Shown here one piece after another: positions 19,004-27,737 of a stretch of 64,000 bases of DNA (the stretch's first letter is position 1; each line of letters starts with the position of its first letter). The notes below the pieces were generated by a model. It made no database searches. It was not told where the DNA came from and saw only the letters and a program-made list of their open reading frames with translations. The stretch is from Mesorhizobium sp. B2-4-3 (GTDB lineage Bacteria; Pseudomonadota; Alphaproteobacteria; Rhizobiales; Rhizobiaceae): positions 186,001 to 250,000 of the forward strand of contig NZ_VFVL01000005.1 of assembly GCF_006442815.1 (NCBI RefSeq), given 5' to 3'. A program made the position numbers and the translations under genes.

Positions 19004-19306
19004 ATGCGCATGATGTTGAGAATTTCCGTTCCGACAGTGGAAGGCAACAAGGCGCTCAAGGACGGCAGCATGGAGAAGTTCATTGAGCACAGCCTGTCCG
19101 AGCTGAAGCCGGAGGCGGCCTATTTCACCGCGGAGAAGGGCCAGCGAACGGCCTACTTGTTCGTTGACATCAAAGACAGTTCCGAAATGCCATATTTTAG
19201 CGAGCGCTTCTTCCTTGCGTTCAATGCCACCGTTGACTTCATCCCGGTGATGAACGCGGAGGAACTGAGGAGGGGCCTGCCGAAGGCCTTGGCCGGGATC
19301 GGATAG
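19004..19306 (+). CDS. Small conserved hypothetical protein, ferredoxin-like fold suspected
   Basis: 100 residues, no signal peptide or membrane segment, with alternating beta and alpha segments (MLRISVPTVEG; AYFTAEKGQRTAYLFVDIKD; FFLAFNATVDFIPVMNAEEL). The pattern resembles small dimeric alpha/beta-barrel proteins such as DUF3303-type, but I cannot confirm the family. GAGGAGC lies about 10 nt upstream of the ATG. It stands between the ankyrin gene and the S24 regulator, about 110 bp from the latter, with no visible operon partner. No function is proposed. Confidence 0.65.
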   Translation: MRMMLRISVPTVEGNKALKDGSMEKFIEHSLSELKPEAAYFTAEKGQRTAYLFVDIKDSSEMPYFSERFFLAFNATVDFIPVMNAEELRRGLPKALAGIG

Positions 19307-19416
19307 GGTCCACGCCGCGCTTTCTTGATGATCCGCCGGCCACGCCGGTGGACAATGGCGTGGTCGCGCGCTAGACAGGCTTGAGGCATTTTTTCCTGTT
19401 CTGAAGGAGAGCGCGC

Positions 19417-20058
19417 GTGCTCTCACACGACCGCGTATGGGCCGCAATCGACGCTCTCGCCGAGCGCTATTCTCTATCGGCTTCCGGTCTTGCCCGGCGC
19501 GCGGGTCTCGATTCGACGGCCTTCAACAAGTCGAAGCGCCTGTCTTCCGACGGCCGGCCGCGCTGGCCCTCGACCGAATCGCTGGCCAAGATCATCGAGG
19601 CCACCGGCGCTTCGCTGGAGGAATTCACCGGACTGGTCGAAGGACGCGGCGGCGCCTCCGTCGCCCAACATCGCAGCGCGGTTCCGTTGCTCGGCTTCGC
19701 TCAGGCCGGCGCGGGGGGCTTCTTCGACGATGCCGGCTATCCGGCGGGGCAGGGCTGGGACCTAGTCGAGCTTCCGGCGCGGGCGACCGAGACGTCCTAC
19801 GCGCTGCAGGTGCAGGGCGATTCCATGCTGCCGCTCTACCGCAACGGCGACGTGCTGATCGTCGAACCCGGCGCGCCGACGCGCAAAGGCGATCGCGTCG
19901 TGGTCAAGACCACAGCCGGCGAGGTGATGGCCAAGGTGCTCGACCGGCAAACGGTGAAATCGATCCTGCTGGTTTCGCTCAACCCAGCTCACCCGGACCG
20001 TGACATCCCGGCGCGCGATATCGAATGGGTGGCGCGCATCGTCTGGGCGAGCCAGTAG
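19417..20058 (+). CDS. XRE/S24 LexA-like transcriptional regulator (repressor with self-cleavage fold)
   Basis: 213 residues. An N-terminal DNA-binding region (about 1-70, YSLSASGLARRAGLDSTAFN) is joined to a C-terminal S24 peptidase domain. The S24 domain keeps an Ala-Gly pair suitable for cleavage (A97-G98 in FAQAGAGG), the nucleophile Ser136 (QGDSMLPLY) and the general base Lys164 (GDRVVVKT). Phage CI and LexA use this machinery to inactivate themselves under DNA damage. The start is a GTG preceded by AAGGAGA. The next gene begins 10 bp after its stop, so the two are one unit. No phage genes are nearby, so it is a chromosomal stress regulator rather than part of a prophage. Confidence 0.82.
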   Translation: MLSHDRVWAAIDALAERYSLSASGLARRAGLDSTAFNKSKRLSSDGRPRWPSTESLAKIIEATGASLEEFTGLVEGRGGASVAQHRSAVPLLGFAQAGAGGFFDDAGYPAGQGWDLVELPARATETSYALQVQGDSMLPLYRNGDVLIVEPGAPTRKGDRVVVKTTAGEVMAKVLDRQTVKSILLVSLNPAHPDRDIPARDIEWVARIVWASQ

Positions 20059-20068
20059 GTCCGGACCG

Positions 20069-20926
20069 GTGCGGCTTCTTCAAACAGCCCTGGCGGTTCT
20101 GGCAATTCCGGTCATGGCGGCGCTCGTCGTGACCGGCGGGCGCGCAATCAAAAGCCGTGAGAGCACGATCGCGGTGGACCGGATCGATCCGGATGCGCTT
20201 GCAGATCCAGGCACTGAGACGCCGCCGGAAGAGCCGGTGACTTCGGCCATTCCCACGCCCGCCGCTCCGCCACCACCCGTTCATTCGAGGGCCATCGATC
20301 CCGAAGTGGTGGCGCCGCCCGCTCTTTCGGATAACGAGCTCGAACGAGTGGAACCGCGCGCGCCGCTCAGCGATCTGGCGCTGGCCGCGCCACCCAAGCC
20401 GCCCAAGTTGAAGATGCCGGACGACTGGAACGGCACCAAGCTGTTCCAACCGGTCGCCACGGCCGCCGGGCTGATCGAGGCAAAGGGCTATGCGGTCGCC
20501 GTGTCCGGCGTGGACGTCGTCAAAGCCGACGAAACCTGTAGCGACGCGGGCAAGACCTGGGCCTGCGGCGCGCGCGCCAGGACAGCTTTCCGCGCCTTCC
20601 TGCGCGGCCGCGCGGTCGCCTGCACGGTGCCGCCCGAGGGCGGTCGCGACACCATTTCCGCCGAATGCCATATCGGCAATCAGGACGTCGGCCAGTGGCT
20701 GGTCGAGAATGGCTGGGCACGCGCCGCGCAAGGCGGTCCCTATGTCGAGGCCGAGAACAAGGCTCGCACGGCCAGGAAGGGTATTTTCGGCTCAGCGCCG
20801 AAGCTCGACGGTCTGCCGGCGCTGCCGGCCGCGTCAGGTCCGGCGCAGGTTGCGCCGGATTCGATCCTGCCGGCCGATGGCGGCGACGTTACGCCGCCAA
20901 CTGACCTGCCAGCGCCCGCTCAATGA
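20069..20926 (+). CDS. SNase-fold (thermonuclease family) exported protein, catalytic residues apparently missing
   Basis: 285 residues from a GTG at 20069. A signal-anchor (about 1-22, [19 protein letters not shown]), a Pro-rich linker (about 40-110) and a staphylococcal-nuclease-like domain (about 121-240) follow in order. The fold is recognisable from [32 protein letters not shown] and ARKGIFG. The usual IRLxGIDAPE segment reads [13 protein letters not shown], so the catalytic Arg and the strict DAPE are absent. The YGR arginine is replaced by GRDTISAEC. It may therefore be a binding rather than a hydrolytic protein. It follows the S24 gene by 10 bp, and its last 38 bp overlap the lysS 3' end on the other strand. 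Confidence 0.75.
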   Translation: MRLLQTALAVLAIPVMAALVVTGGRAIKSRESTIAVDRIDPDALADPGTETPPEEPVTSAIPTPAAPPPPVHSRAIDPEVVAPPALSDNELERVEPRAPLSDLALAAPPKPPKLKMPDDWNGTKLFQPVATAAGLIEAKGYAVAVSGVDVVKADETCSDAGKTWACGARARTAFRAFLRGRAVACTVPPEGGRDTISAECHIGNQDVGQWLVENGWARAAQGGPYVEAENKARTARKGIFGSAPKLDGLPALPAASGPAQVAPDSILPADGGDVTPPTDLPAPAQ

Positions 20927-22538
20927 GCGCGCGCGTCTCGGCGATGCCGTAAAGCGCCGCGAAGGAACCGAAGCGCGGCCCGCGTTCCTGGCCGATCAGC
21001 ACCTGGTAGATCATCTGGAAGAAGGCTACCGACACGCCAGGCCCGCCCTCCGGGCTCTGCTTGGAATGATCCTGGTAGCGCTCGATCTTGCGTGCCACGT
21101 TGAGCGCCGCGTTCTGGATCGCCTCGCCGTCGGCACCCTGCGGCAGAGCCCCGAGCGCGTCGGAGAGCTTTGCCAGCGCCTCGCGCTCCACCTCGTCGGC
21201 GGCGCGGAAAACCTTGGTCGGCTTCACGAAGTCGTCGAAATAGCGGATCGCGTAGCCGGTCAGCCGGTCGAGTTCCGGATGCGTCTTCGGCGTCACACCC
21301 GGCGCGTGCCGCGAGATGAAGCCCCACAGCACCGCCTTGTCATGCGCGTTGGAGGCGCTGACCAGGTTGAGCAGCAGCGCGAACGGCACTGGCAGGTCGA
21401 TGGCCGGCGGGTTGCCGTCATGCATGTGCCATACAGGGTTGCCGAGCCGCTCCTTCCAGTCCTGGCGCGGATAGGCGCCAAGGAAAGCGTAATACTCGTC
21501 CACCGCCTTCGGGATGACGTCGAAATAGAGCTTCTTCGCCTGCCGCGGCCGCTGGTACATATAGAGGCCGAGGCTTTCCGTCGGCGCATAGGTCAGCCAT
21601 TCGTCGATGGTGAGCCCATTGCCCTTCGACTTCGAGATCTTCTGGCCCTCCTCGTCGAGGAACAGCTCGTAGACGAAATGCTCCGGCGCGTGTCCGCCGA
21701 GGATGTTGCAGATGCGGTCGTAGATTGCCGCATTGGTCTGGTGGTCCTTGCCGAACATCTCGAAATCGACGCCGAGCGCCGCCCAGCGCATGCCGAAATC
21801 CGGCTTCCACTGCAGCTTCACATGGCCGCCGGTGACAGGCAGCGTCGTCTCGGTGCCTTCGTCGTCGAAGGTGATGGTGCTGGCCTTGGCGTCGACATTT
21901 ATCATCGGCACGTAGAGCACACGGCCGCTCTTCGGCGAGATCGGCAGGAACGGGCTGTAGGTCGCCTGGCGCTCCGGCCCGAGCGTCGGCAGCATCACGC
22001 CCATGATCGCGTCATAGCGTTCGGCTGCGCGCAGCAGTACCTCGTCGAAACGGCCGGCCTTGTAGTACTGCGTCGCGCTGGCGAATTCGTAGTCGAAGCC
22101 GAACGTATCGAGGAAGCGGCACAGCATCGCGTTGTTGTGGTCGGCGAAGCTTGCATAGTCGCCGCCGAACGGGTTGGGCACCGATGTTAGCGGCATATGC
22201 AGATAGGGCTCCAACGCCGCGCGATCCGGCACGCTCTCCGGGATCTTGCGCATGCCGTCCATGTCGTCGGAGAAGCACAGAAGCTTGGTCTTGACCTTGT
22301 CTTGCGTCAGCACGCGGAAGGCATGCCGCACCATGGTCGTGCGCGCCACCTCGCCGAAGGTGCCGATATGCGGCAGGCCGGACGGGCCGTAGCCGGTCTC
22401 GAACAGGACGGTCTCGGGAAAGTCCTTGCCCTTGTAGCGGGCGATGACTTTCTTCGCTTCCTCGAACGGCCAGGCCTTGCTCTCGGCCGCCGCGACAAGC
22501 ATCTCGGGAGTGAGATCGATGATGTTTGATCCCGTCAT
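20889..22538 (-). CDS. lysS: Lysine--tRNA ligase, class I (archaeal type)
   Basis: 549-residue class I lysyl-tRNA synthetase, the Rossmann-fold form found in archaea and most alphaproteobacteria instead of class II LysS. The HIGH-like motif is [15 protein letters not shown] (about 54-68), the KMSKS-like motif is KISKSKGNG (about 290), and an alpha-helix-bundle anticodon domain occupies the C-terminal third. It charges tRNA-Lys in translation. Its 3' end overlaps the convergent SNase-fold gene by 38 bp, so both stop codons lie inside the other gene. It is monocistronic. The symbol is the general one for lysyl-tRNA synthetase; lysK is used for this class by some. Confidence 0.95.
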   Translation of the reverse strand: MTGSNIIDLTPEMLVAAAESKAWPFEEAKKVIARYKGKDFPETVLFETGYGPSGLPHIGTFGEVARTTMVRHAFRVLTQDKVKTKLLCFSDDMDGMRKIPESVPDRAALEPYLHMPLTSVPNPFGGDYASFADHNNAMLCRFLDTFGFDYEFASATQYYKAGRFDEVLLRAAERYDAIMGVMLPTLGPERQATYSPFLPISPKSGRVLYVPMINVDAKASTITFDDEGTETTLPVTGGHVKLQWKPDFGMRWAALGVDFEMFGKDHQTNAAIYDRICNILGGHAPEHFVYELFLDEEGQKISKSKGNGLTIDEWLTYAPTESLGLYMYQRPRQAKKLYFDVIPKAVDEYYAFLGAYPRQDWKERLGNPVWHMHDGNPPAIDLPVPFALLLNLVSASNAHDKAVLWGFISRHAPGVTPKTHPELDRLTGYAIRYFDDFVKPTKVFRAADEVEREALAKLSDALGALPQGADGEAIQNAALNVARKIERYQDHSKQSPEGGPGVSVAFFQMIYQVLIGQERGPRFGSFAALYGIAETRALIERALAGQLAA

Positions 22539-22684
22539 GTCAAAGTTCCAGTCATGGCCGTCTTCGCGGCGGATAAGGATTTGTCGACCGGTCTCTAGGC
22601 GTCACAGGCCGGAGCGTCAACGATTTGCGGCGCTTTTACTTGCGGCGCCATAATGGCGCTCCTACGTTCGAGGTCCATCATCCG

Positions 22685-22733
22685 GTGCATGTCATCCAAA
22701 AGTGTGTCACGGCTTTGTGGAGATGACATGCAC
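22685..22733. repeat. 49-bp palindromic intergenic repeat
   Basis: GTGCATGTCATC and GATGACATGCAC are a perfect 12-bp inverted repeat around a 25-nt spacer containing AAAAGTGTGTCACGGC. It lies 18 bp before the terB ATG. I recall very similar GTGCATGTC...GACATGCAC palindromes as frequent intergenic repeats in Mesorhizobium and Rhizobium genomes. Confidence 0.75.
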
Positions 22734-22750
22734 GCCTTTAGGAGTGTTGA

Positions 22751-23164
22751 ATGCCTTTACTGACGCCGCACGAAGCCCTGATATATCTGATGGTCATCAC
22801 TTCGGCTTCTGACCGCGACATGACGGATGTCGAGCTGGCGCGGATCGGCGATGTCGTCCGCTCGTGGCCAGTGTTCGTCGATTTCAACCACGACAGGCTG
22901 ATCAATGTCGCGCAAGCCTGCCAGAAGGCGTTGCATGACAAGGACGGGCTGGAAGGCGTGCTCGCGCGCGTCGCCGAGGCGCTGCCCGAGCGGTTGCGCG
23001 ACACGGCTTACGCCGCCGCCTTCGAGGTCGCCGCCATCGATCTCGAGATGCGTATGGAAGAGGTCAGGGTGCTGCAGCTCATCCGCCTCAAGCTCGATCT
23101 CGATACGCTGACCGTCGCCGCGATCGCGCGGGCGGCCAAGGCGCGCCTGCGCACGCTCACCTGA
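22751..23164 (+). CDS. TerB family protein (tellurite-resistance-like helical domain)
   Basis: 137 residues, almost entirely alpha-helical, with the acidic metal-binding signature of TerB-like domains (MVITSASDRDMTDVELARIG near residue 14, and a second symmetric AAIDLEMRMEEVRVLQLI near 96). No membrane helix or signal is visible. TerB-like domains are widespread and often not linked to tellurite; no other ter genes are present. It is convergent with the solute-binding protein gene, 14 bp away. Its 5' region carries a palindromic repeat that may affect expression. Function unknown beyond the fold. Confidence 0.8.
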   Translation: MPLLTPHEALIYLMVITSASDRDMTDVELARIGDVVRSWPVFVDFNHDRLINVAQACQKALHDKDGLEGVLARVAEALPERLRDTAYAAAFEVAAIDLEMRMEEVRVLQLIRLKLDLDTLTVAAIARAAKARLRTLT

Positions 23165-23178
23165 AGAAGCCTGCGGGC

Positions 23179-24030
23179 TTAAAAGAAGCTGACGGGGAAA
23201 TAGCGCAGGTAGAACTCGGCGAAGCTGCCCTTGATCGAGATTTCCTGCAGCCCGTAGTCGATGGCTGCGGCAAGCGCGGTATCGCTCTTGCGGGTGGCGA
23301 TCGCCATGCCCGAGCCCAGATACTCGGGCGCCAGATACGGACCGCCGGCGAAGCGGCAGCAGCCGGCGGCGTCCGAGCCGCCCAGCCAGAAGGCGAAGCG
23401 CATGCCGTCGCCGAAGGCGGCGTCGACCTTGCCGGCCTTGAGGCCGGCGTAGAGGTCTTCCGATGTGTCGAAGGTCACCACCTGGACGGTGTTGAAATAA
23501 TCGCGCAGCATTTTCTCATGCGCCGAGCCGGCGACGACGCCGACCCGCTTGCTGCGCAATTTGTCGAGGATCGGCTCGGCGAAGGCTTTCGCCTTGGGCA
23601 TGATGAAGCGCGCCGGGAATTGCATGTAGGAGCGCGAGAAGGCGTATTTCTCTCGGCTGTCCGGCGTCGCGGCGATGCCGGCGATGATCGCCTCGCCTTC
23701 GCCTTTCTGCAGAGCGTCCTCCAGCTCGCTCCACGGCAAGGCCTGGACCTGGCATTTTTCGACGACGCCCAGTTCCGCGCAGATCGCTCGCGCCAGATCG
23801 ATGTGGAAACCCGACAGCCGGCCGGCGCCGTCGAGGAAGTTGAAGGGCGGAAAATCTGTGGTGGTGAGGAATCTGAGCCGCGGCAGCGCGGAGAGATCGG
23901 GCTTCGGCAGCCGCTCCTTGGCGTCCCACAGCACCGGCACCTGCGGCTCCGCACCTTGAGTCGCGCCGGCAAAGGGCAGCGCGCCGCCCAGCACCGACAT
24001 CAGGGCCAGAAATATCCACCGCAAGATCAC
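23179..24030 (-). CDS. Extracellular solute-binding protein, family 3 (amino-acid type ABC transporter SBP)
   Basis: 283 residues with a signal peptide (about 1-25, LALMSVLGGALPFAGA). A family 3 periplasmic-binding fold follows: LRFLTTTDFPPFNFLDGAGR, then LSGFHIDLARAICAELGV, and the ATPDSREKYAFSRSY segment. These features fit polar amino-acid binding proteins. No permease or ATPase gene is adjacent, so it is an orphan binding protein that must use a transporter encoded elsewhere or have a sensory role. The 250 bp between it and luxR contain the promoters of both divergent genes. Confidence 0.85.
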   Translation of the reverse strand: MILRWIFLALMSVLGGALPFAGATQGAEPQVPVLWDAKERLPKPDLSALPRLRFLTTTDFPPFNFLDGAGRLSGFHIDLARAICAELGVVEKCQVQALPWSELEDALQKGEGEAIIAGIAATPDSREKYAFSRSYMQFPARFIMPKAKAFAEPILDKLRSKRVGVVAGSAHEKMLRDYFNTVQVVTFDTSEDLYAGLKAGKVDAAFGDGMRFAFWLGGSDAAGCCRFAGGPYLAPEYLGSGMAIATRKSDTALAAAIDYGLQEISIKGSFAEFYLRYFPVSFF

Positions 24031-24279
24031 GATATGGCTCCGCGCCTGTCCCCGTTCCTCGGCTTTTCGTATGAAAATGGGGCGGCCACAACGGTTTTTG
24101 ATTTCAAGCGGCCGAATTAAGCGTATGATTCAGCGCGTTTGCAAGTGACCTGCGTGCCGGAAGGGGGAAGCTACCGGCTTTGCTAAGGCAATTGCGACCG
24201 AGGGTTGATGGCGAAGGGGTGTTCGGGCATCTACCGTCGGCAACGAGAAAAATAGAAGCAACATGGGGTAGATGTTGCG

Positions 24280-25011
24280 ATGGGCCTGTTCGACAGAACT
24301 TTGGAATACATAGACCAGTTGCAGCATGCTGGCACCGCGGCCGCGGTCTGCGAGAGGCTGCTCGGCGTCACCTCGAACTTCGGCCTGACCGCGCTGATGG
24401 CAGGAACCGTGCCGCAGCCGGGAACGCCGCGTGGCCGGCAGAAACAGCATGTGATGCTTTGCGACTGGCCCGGCGATTGGCTGGAGCGCTATGTGGCGCG
24501 CAACTATGTCGACCACGATCCGGTCGTCAGTCACATGAAGCAGCTTCAGGCGCCGTTCCAATGGCGGGACGCTTCCAAGAACGCCCTGATCGACAAGAGC
24601 AGCGACGAAGTCATGGGCGACGCGCGCGAGTTCAAGCTGCGCGACGGCCTGGCGTTTCCGCTGGTCACGCTCGACGGCCAGATCGTCATGGTCTCGCTGG
24701 GCGGCGAATCCGTGGAATTGTCGGATGCGGAATTCGGAATGGTATCGCTCGCGTCGACCTATGCGATCGGCCGCGCCATGCAACTCCACACCAAGGTCGA
24801 CAGCATCATCGATCACATAGAATTGACGGCGCGTGAGCGGGAATGCCTGCAATGGGCCGCCGTCGGCAAGTCTGAATGGGAGATATCTCAAATTTTAGGC
24901 ATCTCGGAACATACTTCCGAGAAACATCTTCTTAACGCCAAGAGCAAACTGGGCGCAGCCAACCGGGTGCAGGCAGTCGCGGAGGCGATTAGACGTGGCT
25001 ATATTAGTTAG
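24280..25011 (+). CDS. LuxR family quorum-sensing transcriptional regulator
   Basis: 243 residues with an N-terminal autoinducer-binding domain (about 15-165) and a C-terminal LuxR helix-turn-helix (about 180-240, LTARERECLQWAAVGKSEWE, then HTSEKHLLNAKSKL). The conserved acyl-homoserine-lactone pocket residues are visible: Trp and Tyr in DWLERYVARNY, Asp-Pro in DHDPVV, Trp in FQWRD and Gly in RDGLAFPL. It is therefore a genuine AHL receptor rather than a LuxR solo with an altered pocket. luxI follows 98 bp downstream on the same strand. It most likely activates luxI and outside targets when AHL accumulates. Confidence 0.92.
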   Translation: MGLFDRTLEYIDQLQHAGTAAAVCERLLGVTSNFGLTALMAGTVPQPGTPRGRQKQHVMLCDWPGDWLERYVARNYVDHDPVVSHMKQLQAPFQWRDASKNALIDKSSDEVMGDAREFKLRDGLAFPLVTLDGQIVMVSLGGESVELSDAEFGMVSLASTYAIGRAMQLHTKVDSIIDHIELTARERECLQWAAVGKSEWEISQILGISEHTSEKHLLNAKSKLGAANRVQAVAEAIRRGYIS

Positions 25012-25029
25012 GTCGGCCGTGCCGACCTA
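25009..25029. promoter_or_regulatory. 21-bp dyad at the luxR stop codon: lux-type operator or hairpin
   Basis: TAGGTCGGC and GCCGACCTA are perfect 9-bp arms around CGT. The dyad begins within the luxR stop codon and ends 80 bp before luxI. No T tract follows, which argues against a normal terminator. Length and symmetry suit a lux box, but the bases do not match the common lux-box consensus closely. Confidence 0.45.
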
Positions 25030-25109
25030 GAAATTCTTGCCTGCGCATTCGCGCAATATTTTAAGGGACATCACGGCCGTACCTTCCTCTTAAGCCTAGG
25101 AGACGGCTG

Positions 25110-25748
25110 ATGCTTTTTGCCCTTACCACTCAGGAATTGATGGAACGTCCCGACCTCTGGGAGGCGGTCCATCGCTTGCGCTACAAGATCTTCGTCGAGG
25201 AGATGGGATGGACCGATCTTGATCGTCCGGACCAGCTCGAGATCGACCAGTTCGATCACGACGAGGCCGAGCACCACCTCGTCATCCGCAACGGCGAGCT
25301 GGCTGGCTACCAGCGGATGCTGCCGACCACACGGCCGCATCTGCTCACGGACGTGCTGTCGGATCTCTGCGAGGGGCCGTCTCCCTCAGGACCGAATGTC
25401 TGGGAACTGACCCGCTATGCGGTGGCTCCCGGCTTTCGTGACGGCAAACGCGGCGTCTCGACGGTCGGCACCGAACTCATCGCCGGCTTCGTCGAATGGG
25501 GCCTGAAGCGCAACGTCAATCAGGTCATCATCGAGTTCGAGCCGATGTGGGTGCTGCGGGCGCTGCAACTGCACTTTCTGGCAAAGCCGCTCGGCTACCA
25601 GCGCAGCTATGGCAACCAGCAGGTCGTGGCGACACTGCTCACCTTCACCGAGCATACGCTCGAGATCGTGCGGGCGCGCCGCAACCACCACCTGCCGGTG
25701 CTGAACCGGGGCTATCCCGGTCTGCTCGGCCTCAAGCAGGCTTCGTGA
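25110..25748 (+). CDS. LuxI family acyl-homoserine-lactone synthase
   Basis: 212 residues with the invariant LuxI residues: Arg and Phe in LRYKIFVEEMGW, Trp in GW, Asp in IDQFDHDEAEH, Arg in GYQRMLPTT, and Glu-Arg in WELTRYAV. It joins an acyl chain from acyl-ACP (or acyl-CoA) to S-adenosylmethionine to make an N-acyl-homoserine lactone. A GGAGACGG precedes the ATG. Its TGA overlaps the crotonase Shine-Dalgarno region, coupling the two. Acyl-chain type cannot be read directly; the adjacent crotonase suggests a modified chain. Confidence 0.93.
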   Translation: MLFALTTQELMERPDLWEAVHRLRYKIFVEEMGWTDLDRPDQLEIDQFDHDEAEHHLVIRNGELAGYQRMLPTTRPHLLTDVLSDLCEGPSPSGPNVWELTRYAVAPGFRDGKRGVSTVGTELIAGFVEWGLKRNVNQVIIEFEPMWVLRALQLHFLAKPLGYQRSYGNQQVVATLLTFTEHTLEIVRARRNHHLPVLNRGYPGLLGLKQAS

Positions 25749-25759
25749 TGGAGGCGGTC

Positions 25760-26509
25760 ATGAGTTTCCATCCCGAACCGGAACTGCGCGGCCATACGCT
25801 GGTCGTCACCGTGTCTTCGCATGACGGCCGACCGGTGCTCGACAGGCACGCCTATGCGAGCCTTGCCAGAACCTTGCGCGAAGCGGCGGTCAATGACGAG
25901 GTCCGCGTCGTCATGCTGCGCGGCCTTGCCGGATGCTTCTGCCTTGGCGGCGACTTCTCGGAGTTTCTCGACGCCACCAAGCACCGAGAGTTGATCGCCG
26001 CCGTCACCGACATGTTCCGCATGTTGGCGACCTTCCCCAAGCCGGTCCTTGCCTGCGTCGACGGCGATGCCGTCGGCGTCGGCTGCACCATCCTGTTCCA
26101 TTGCGACATGGTGATCGCTTCCCGGGGCAGCACCTTCAGGGTGCCGTTCGTCGATTTCGGCCTGGTGCCGGACGCGGCGACCAGCATCCTGGCACCCCAG
26201 AAGCTCGGCTACGCCGGCGCCTTCCGCTTCTTCTGCCTGGGCGATACGCTGGGCGTCGAAGACGCCAAGGCGCTCGGCCTGGTCGGCGAGGTCGTGACGC
26301 AAGGCAGCGCCGAGGAAGCGACGCTGGCGAGGGCGAAACAGCTGGCCAAGAAGCCTGTGGCGGCACTGCTGCAGACGCGCAGCCTGCTCAAGGGCGACAC
26401 GGACGTCTTGTGCGACCGCATCGATCACGAGATCACGCTGTTCCAGCAGGCGCTCCAGGATGACGCCACGCTGAAGCGGCTGCAGCGGATCGCGCGCCTG
26501 GCTGCCTGA
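25760..26509 (+). CDS. Enoyl-CoA hydratase/isomerase (crotonase) coupled to luxI
   Basis: 249-residue crotonase-fold protein. The oxyanion hole segments are CFCLGGDFSEFLD and ACVDGDAVGVGCTILFHCDM, and the fold is complete through PVAALLQTRSLLKG. In the second signature, family enzymes often carry a catalytic Glu around the RVPFVDFGLVPDA position; here the region reads FVDFGLVPDAATS, with Asp and no Glu, so hydration versus isomerisation is uncertain. The ATG at 25760 follows GGAGG placed over the luxI stop; an ATG at 25748 overlaps the stop itself. This tight coupling suggests that it acts on the AHL acyl precursor, for example by introducing or moving a double bond. Confidence 0.88.
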   Translation: MSFHPEPELRGHTLVVTVSSHDGRPVLDRHAYASLARTLREAAVNDEVRVVMLRGLAGCFCLGGDFSEFLDATKHRELIAAVTDMFRMLATFPKPVLACVDGDAVGVGCTILFHCDMVIASRGSTFRVPFVDFGLVPDAATSILAPQKLGYAGAFRFFCLGDTLGVEDAKALGLVGEVVTQGSAEEATLARAKQLAKKPVAALLQTRSLLKGDTDVLCDRIDHEITLFQQALQDDATLKRLQRIARLAA

Positions 26510-26528
26510 GCGCCTGGCCTAAAACCTC

Positions 26529-26560
26529 AGCGCCGCGCAAGCCGAAAGGCGCGCGGCGCT
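26529..26560. terminator. Hairpin between the convergent crotonase and ppk2 genes
   Basis: AGCGCCGCGC and GCGCGGCGCT form a perfect 10-bp stem with a 12-nt loop, 19 bp past the crotonase stop. There is no T tract on either side. It may serve both strands. Confidence 0.5.
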
Positions 26561-26628
26561 GTAATTCGCCCGGAACCGCGTTACCACGCAGGCAGGGCAG
26601 GCCGGCGGTTCCAGACGAAGAACGACAG

Positions 26629-27534
26629 CTAGTCCTTCAGGAATTCCGGTCCCTCGCCGATGATCTTCTTGTCGGGCTTGCCGATGGCATCGAGGTCGCG
26701 GCCGTCATAGGGCAGGGAAAGCAGGATACGCTGGATCACCGCGAGCCGGGCGCGGCGCTTGTCGTTGGCCCGCACGACGATCCAGGGCGAGAATTCCTTG
26801 TGCGTGCGCTCGATCATCTGGTCGCGCGCCTTGGTGTAGTCGTCCCACTTGCCGACGCCGGCGATGTCGATCGGCGAGAACTTCCAGTTCTTCAGCGGCG
26901 ACCAACGGCGGTCATGGAACCGTTCGAGCTGGGTCTCGCGGCCGATGTTCAGCCAGAACTTGAAGAAATGGATGCCCTCGTTGCAGATCATCCGCTCGAA
27001 ATGCGGCGTCTCGTCGAGGAATTTTTCGTGCTGCTCCGGCGTGCAGAACCCCATGACCGGCTCGACGCCGGCGCGGTTGTACCAGGAGCGGTCGAAGGTG
27101 ACGAACTCACCCGAAGTCGGGAAATGGTCGACATAGCGCTGGTAATACCACTGCCCCGCCTCGGTCGGGGTTGGCTTGGTCAGGGCGACGTTGCGCGCCG
27201 TGCGTGGGTTCAAATATTGCCGCAGCACGAAGATCGTGCCGCCCTTGCCAGCCGCGTCTCTGCCTTCGAAAAGCGCCATCGCCCGCTTGCCGGTGGCCTG
27301 CAGCCAGGCCTGCGCCTTGACCAGTTCGATCTGCAGAGCCTCGAGCTCCTTTTCGTACTCCTCGCCTTTCATCTTCTTGTCGTAAGGATAGCCGCCGGCG
27401 GTTAGCTTGTTGTCCTCGATCCAGTCCGGGAGCACAGGATCGTCGATGTCGAACGCGCGCTCCTTGCCGCCGATCTTGATCTTGATCGGTGCCGTGGCCG
27501 GCACCGCTTCAGCCGTTTCCTTGGCCTTTTTCAT
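26629..27534 (-). CDS. ppk2: Polyphosphate kinase 2
   Basis: 301-residue single-domain PPK2, which phosphorylates nucleoside diphosphates with polyphosphate. Walker A is [10 protein letters not shown] (about 90-99), the catalytic Asp148 lies in [13 protein letters not shown] (Walker B), and the lid and base-contact region [16 protein letters not shown] follows. An N-terminal extension of about 50 residues precedes the P-loop domain, as in class I enzymes. It lies upstream of and divergent from phoR, next to phoU, so phosphate storage and sensing genes cluster here. Whether it prefers ADP or GDP is not decidable by eye. Confidence 0.93.
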   Translation of the reverse strand: MKKAKETAEAVPATAPIKIKIGGKERAFDIDDPVLPDWIEDNKLTAGGYPYDKKMKGEEYEKELEALQIELVKAQAWLQATGKRAMALFEGRDAAGKGGTIFVLRQYLNPRTARNVALTKPTPTEAGQWYYQRYVDHFPTSGEFVTFDRSWYNRAGVEPVMGFCTPEQHEKFLDETPHFERMICNEGIHFFKFWLNIGRETQLERFHDRRWSPLKNWKFSPIDIAGVGKWDDYTKARDQMIERTHKEFSPWIVVRANDKRRARLAVIQRILLSLPYDGRDLDAIGKPDKKIIGEGPEFLKD

Positions 27535-27737
27535 CCAGACGAACCTTTCCAGTTTGCGGACTCATGCTATGGAGCCTGTGCAGCGCAGCGCGCATTCGGG
27601 CGCAAAAACGCTGTAGCATTTTGATTTTGCGCATGAACCTTCGCGAAAATCGATCCTGATTTTCAGGGTCCCATGCGTCAGGCCGGTTCAGCGAGCCGCT
27701 GGCCGGTCGAACGGGATGCGGGGGGTGGCGCGGGCCT

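Noticed and set aside
19417-20926. S24 repressor-SNase pair as a prophage remnant
   Set aside because: No integrase, Cro or structural gene is nearby, and flanks are core genes. It is better read as a chromosomal stress locus.
22751-23164. terB as part of a tellurite resistance system
   Set aside because: No other ter genes are nearby, and TerB-like domains are common outside such systems.
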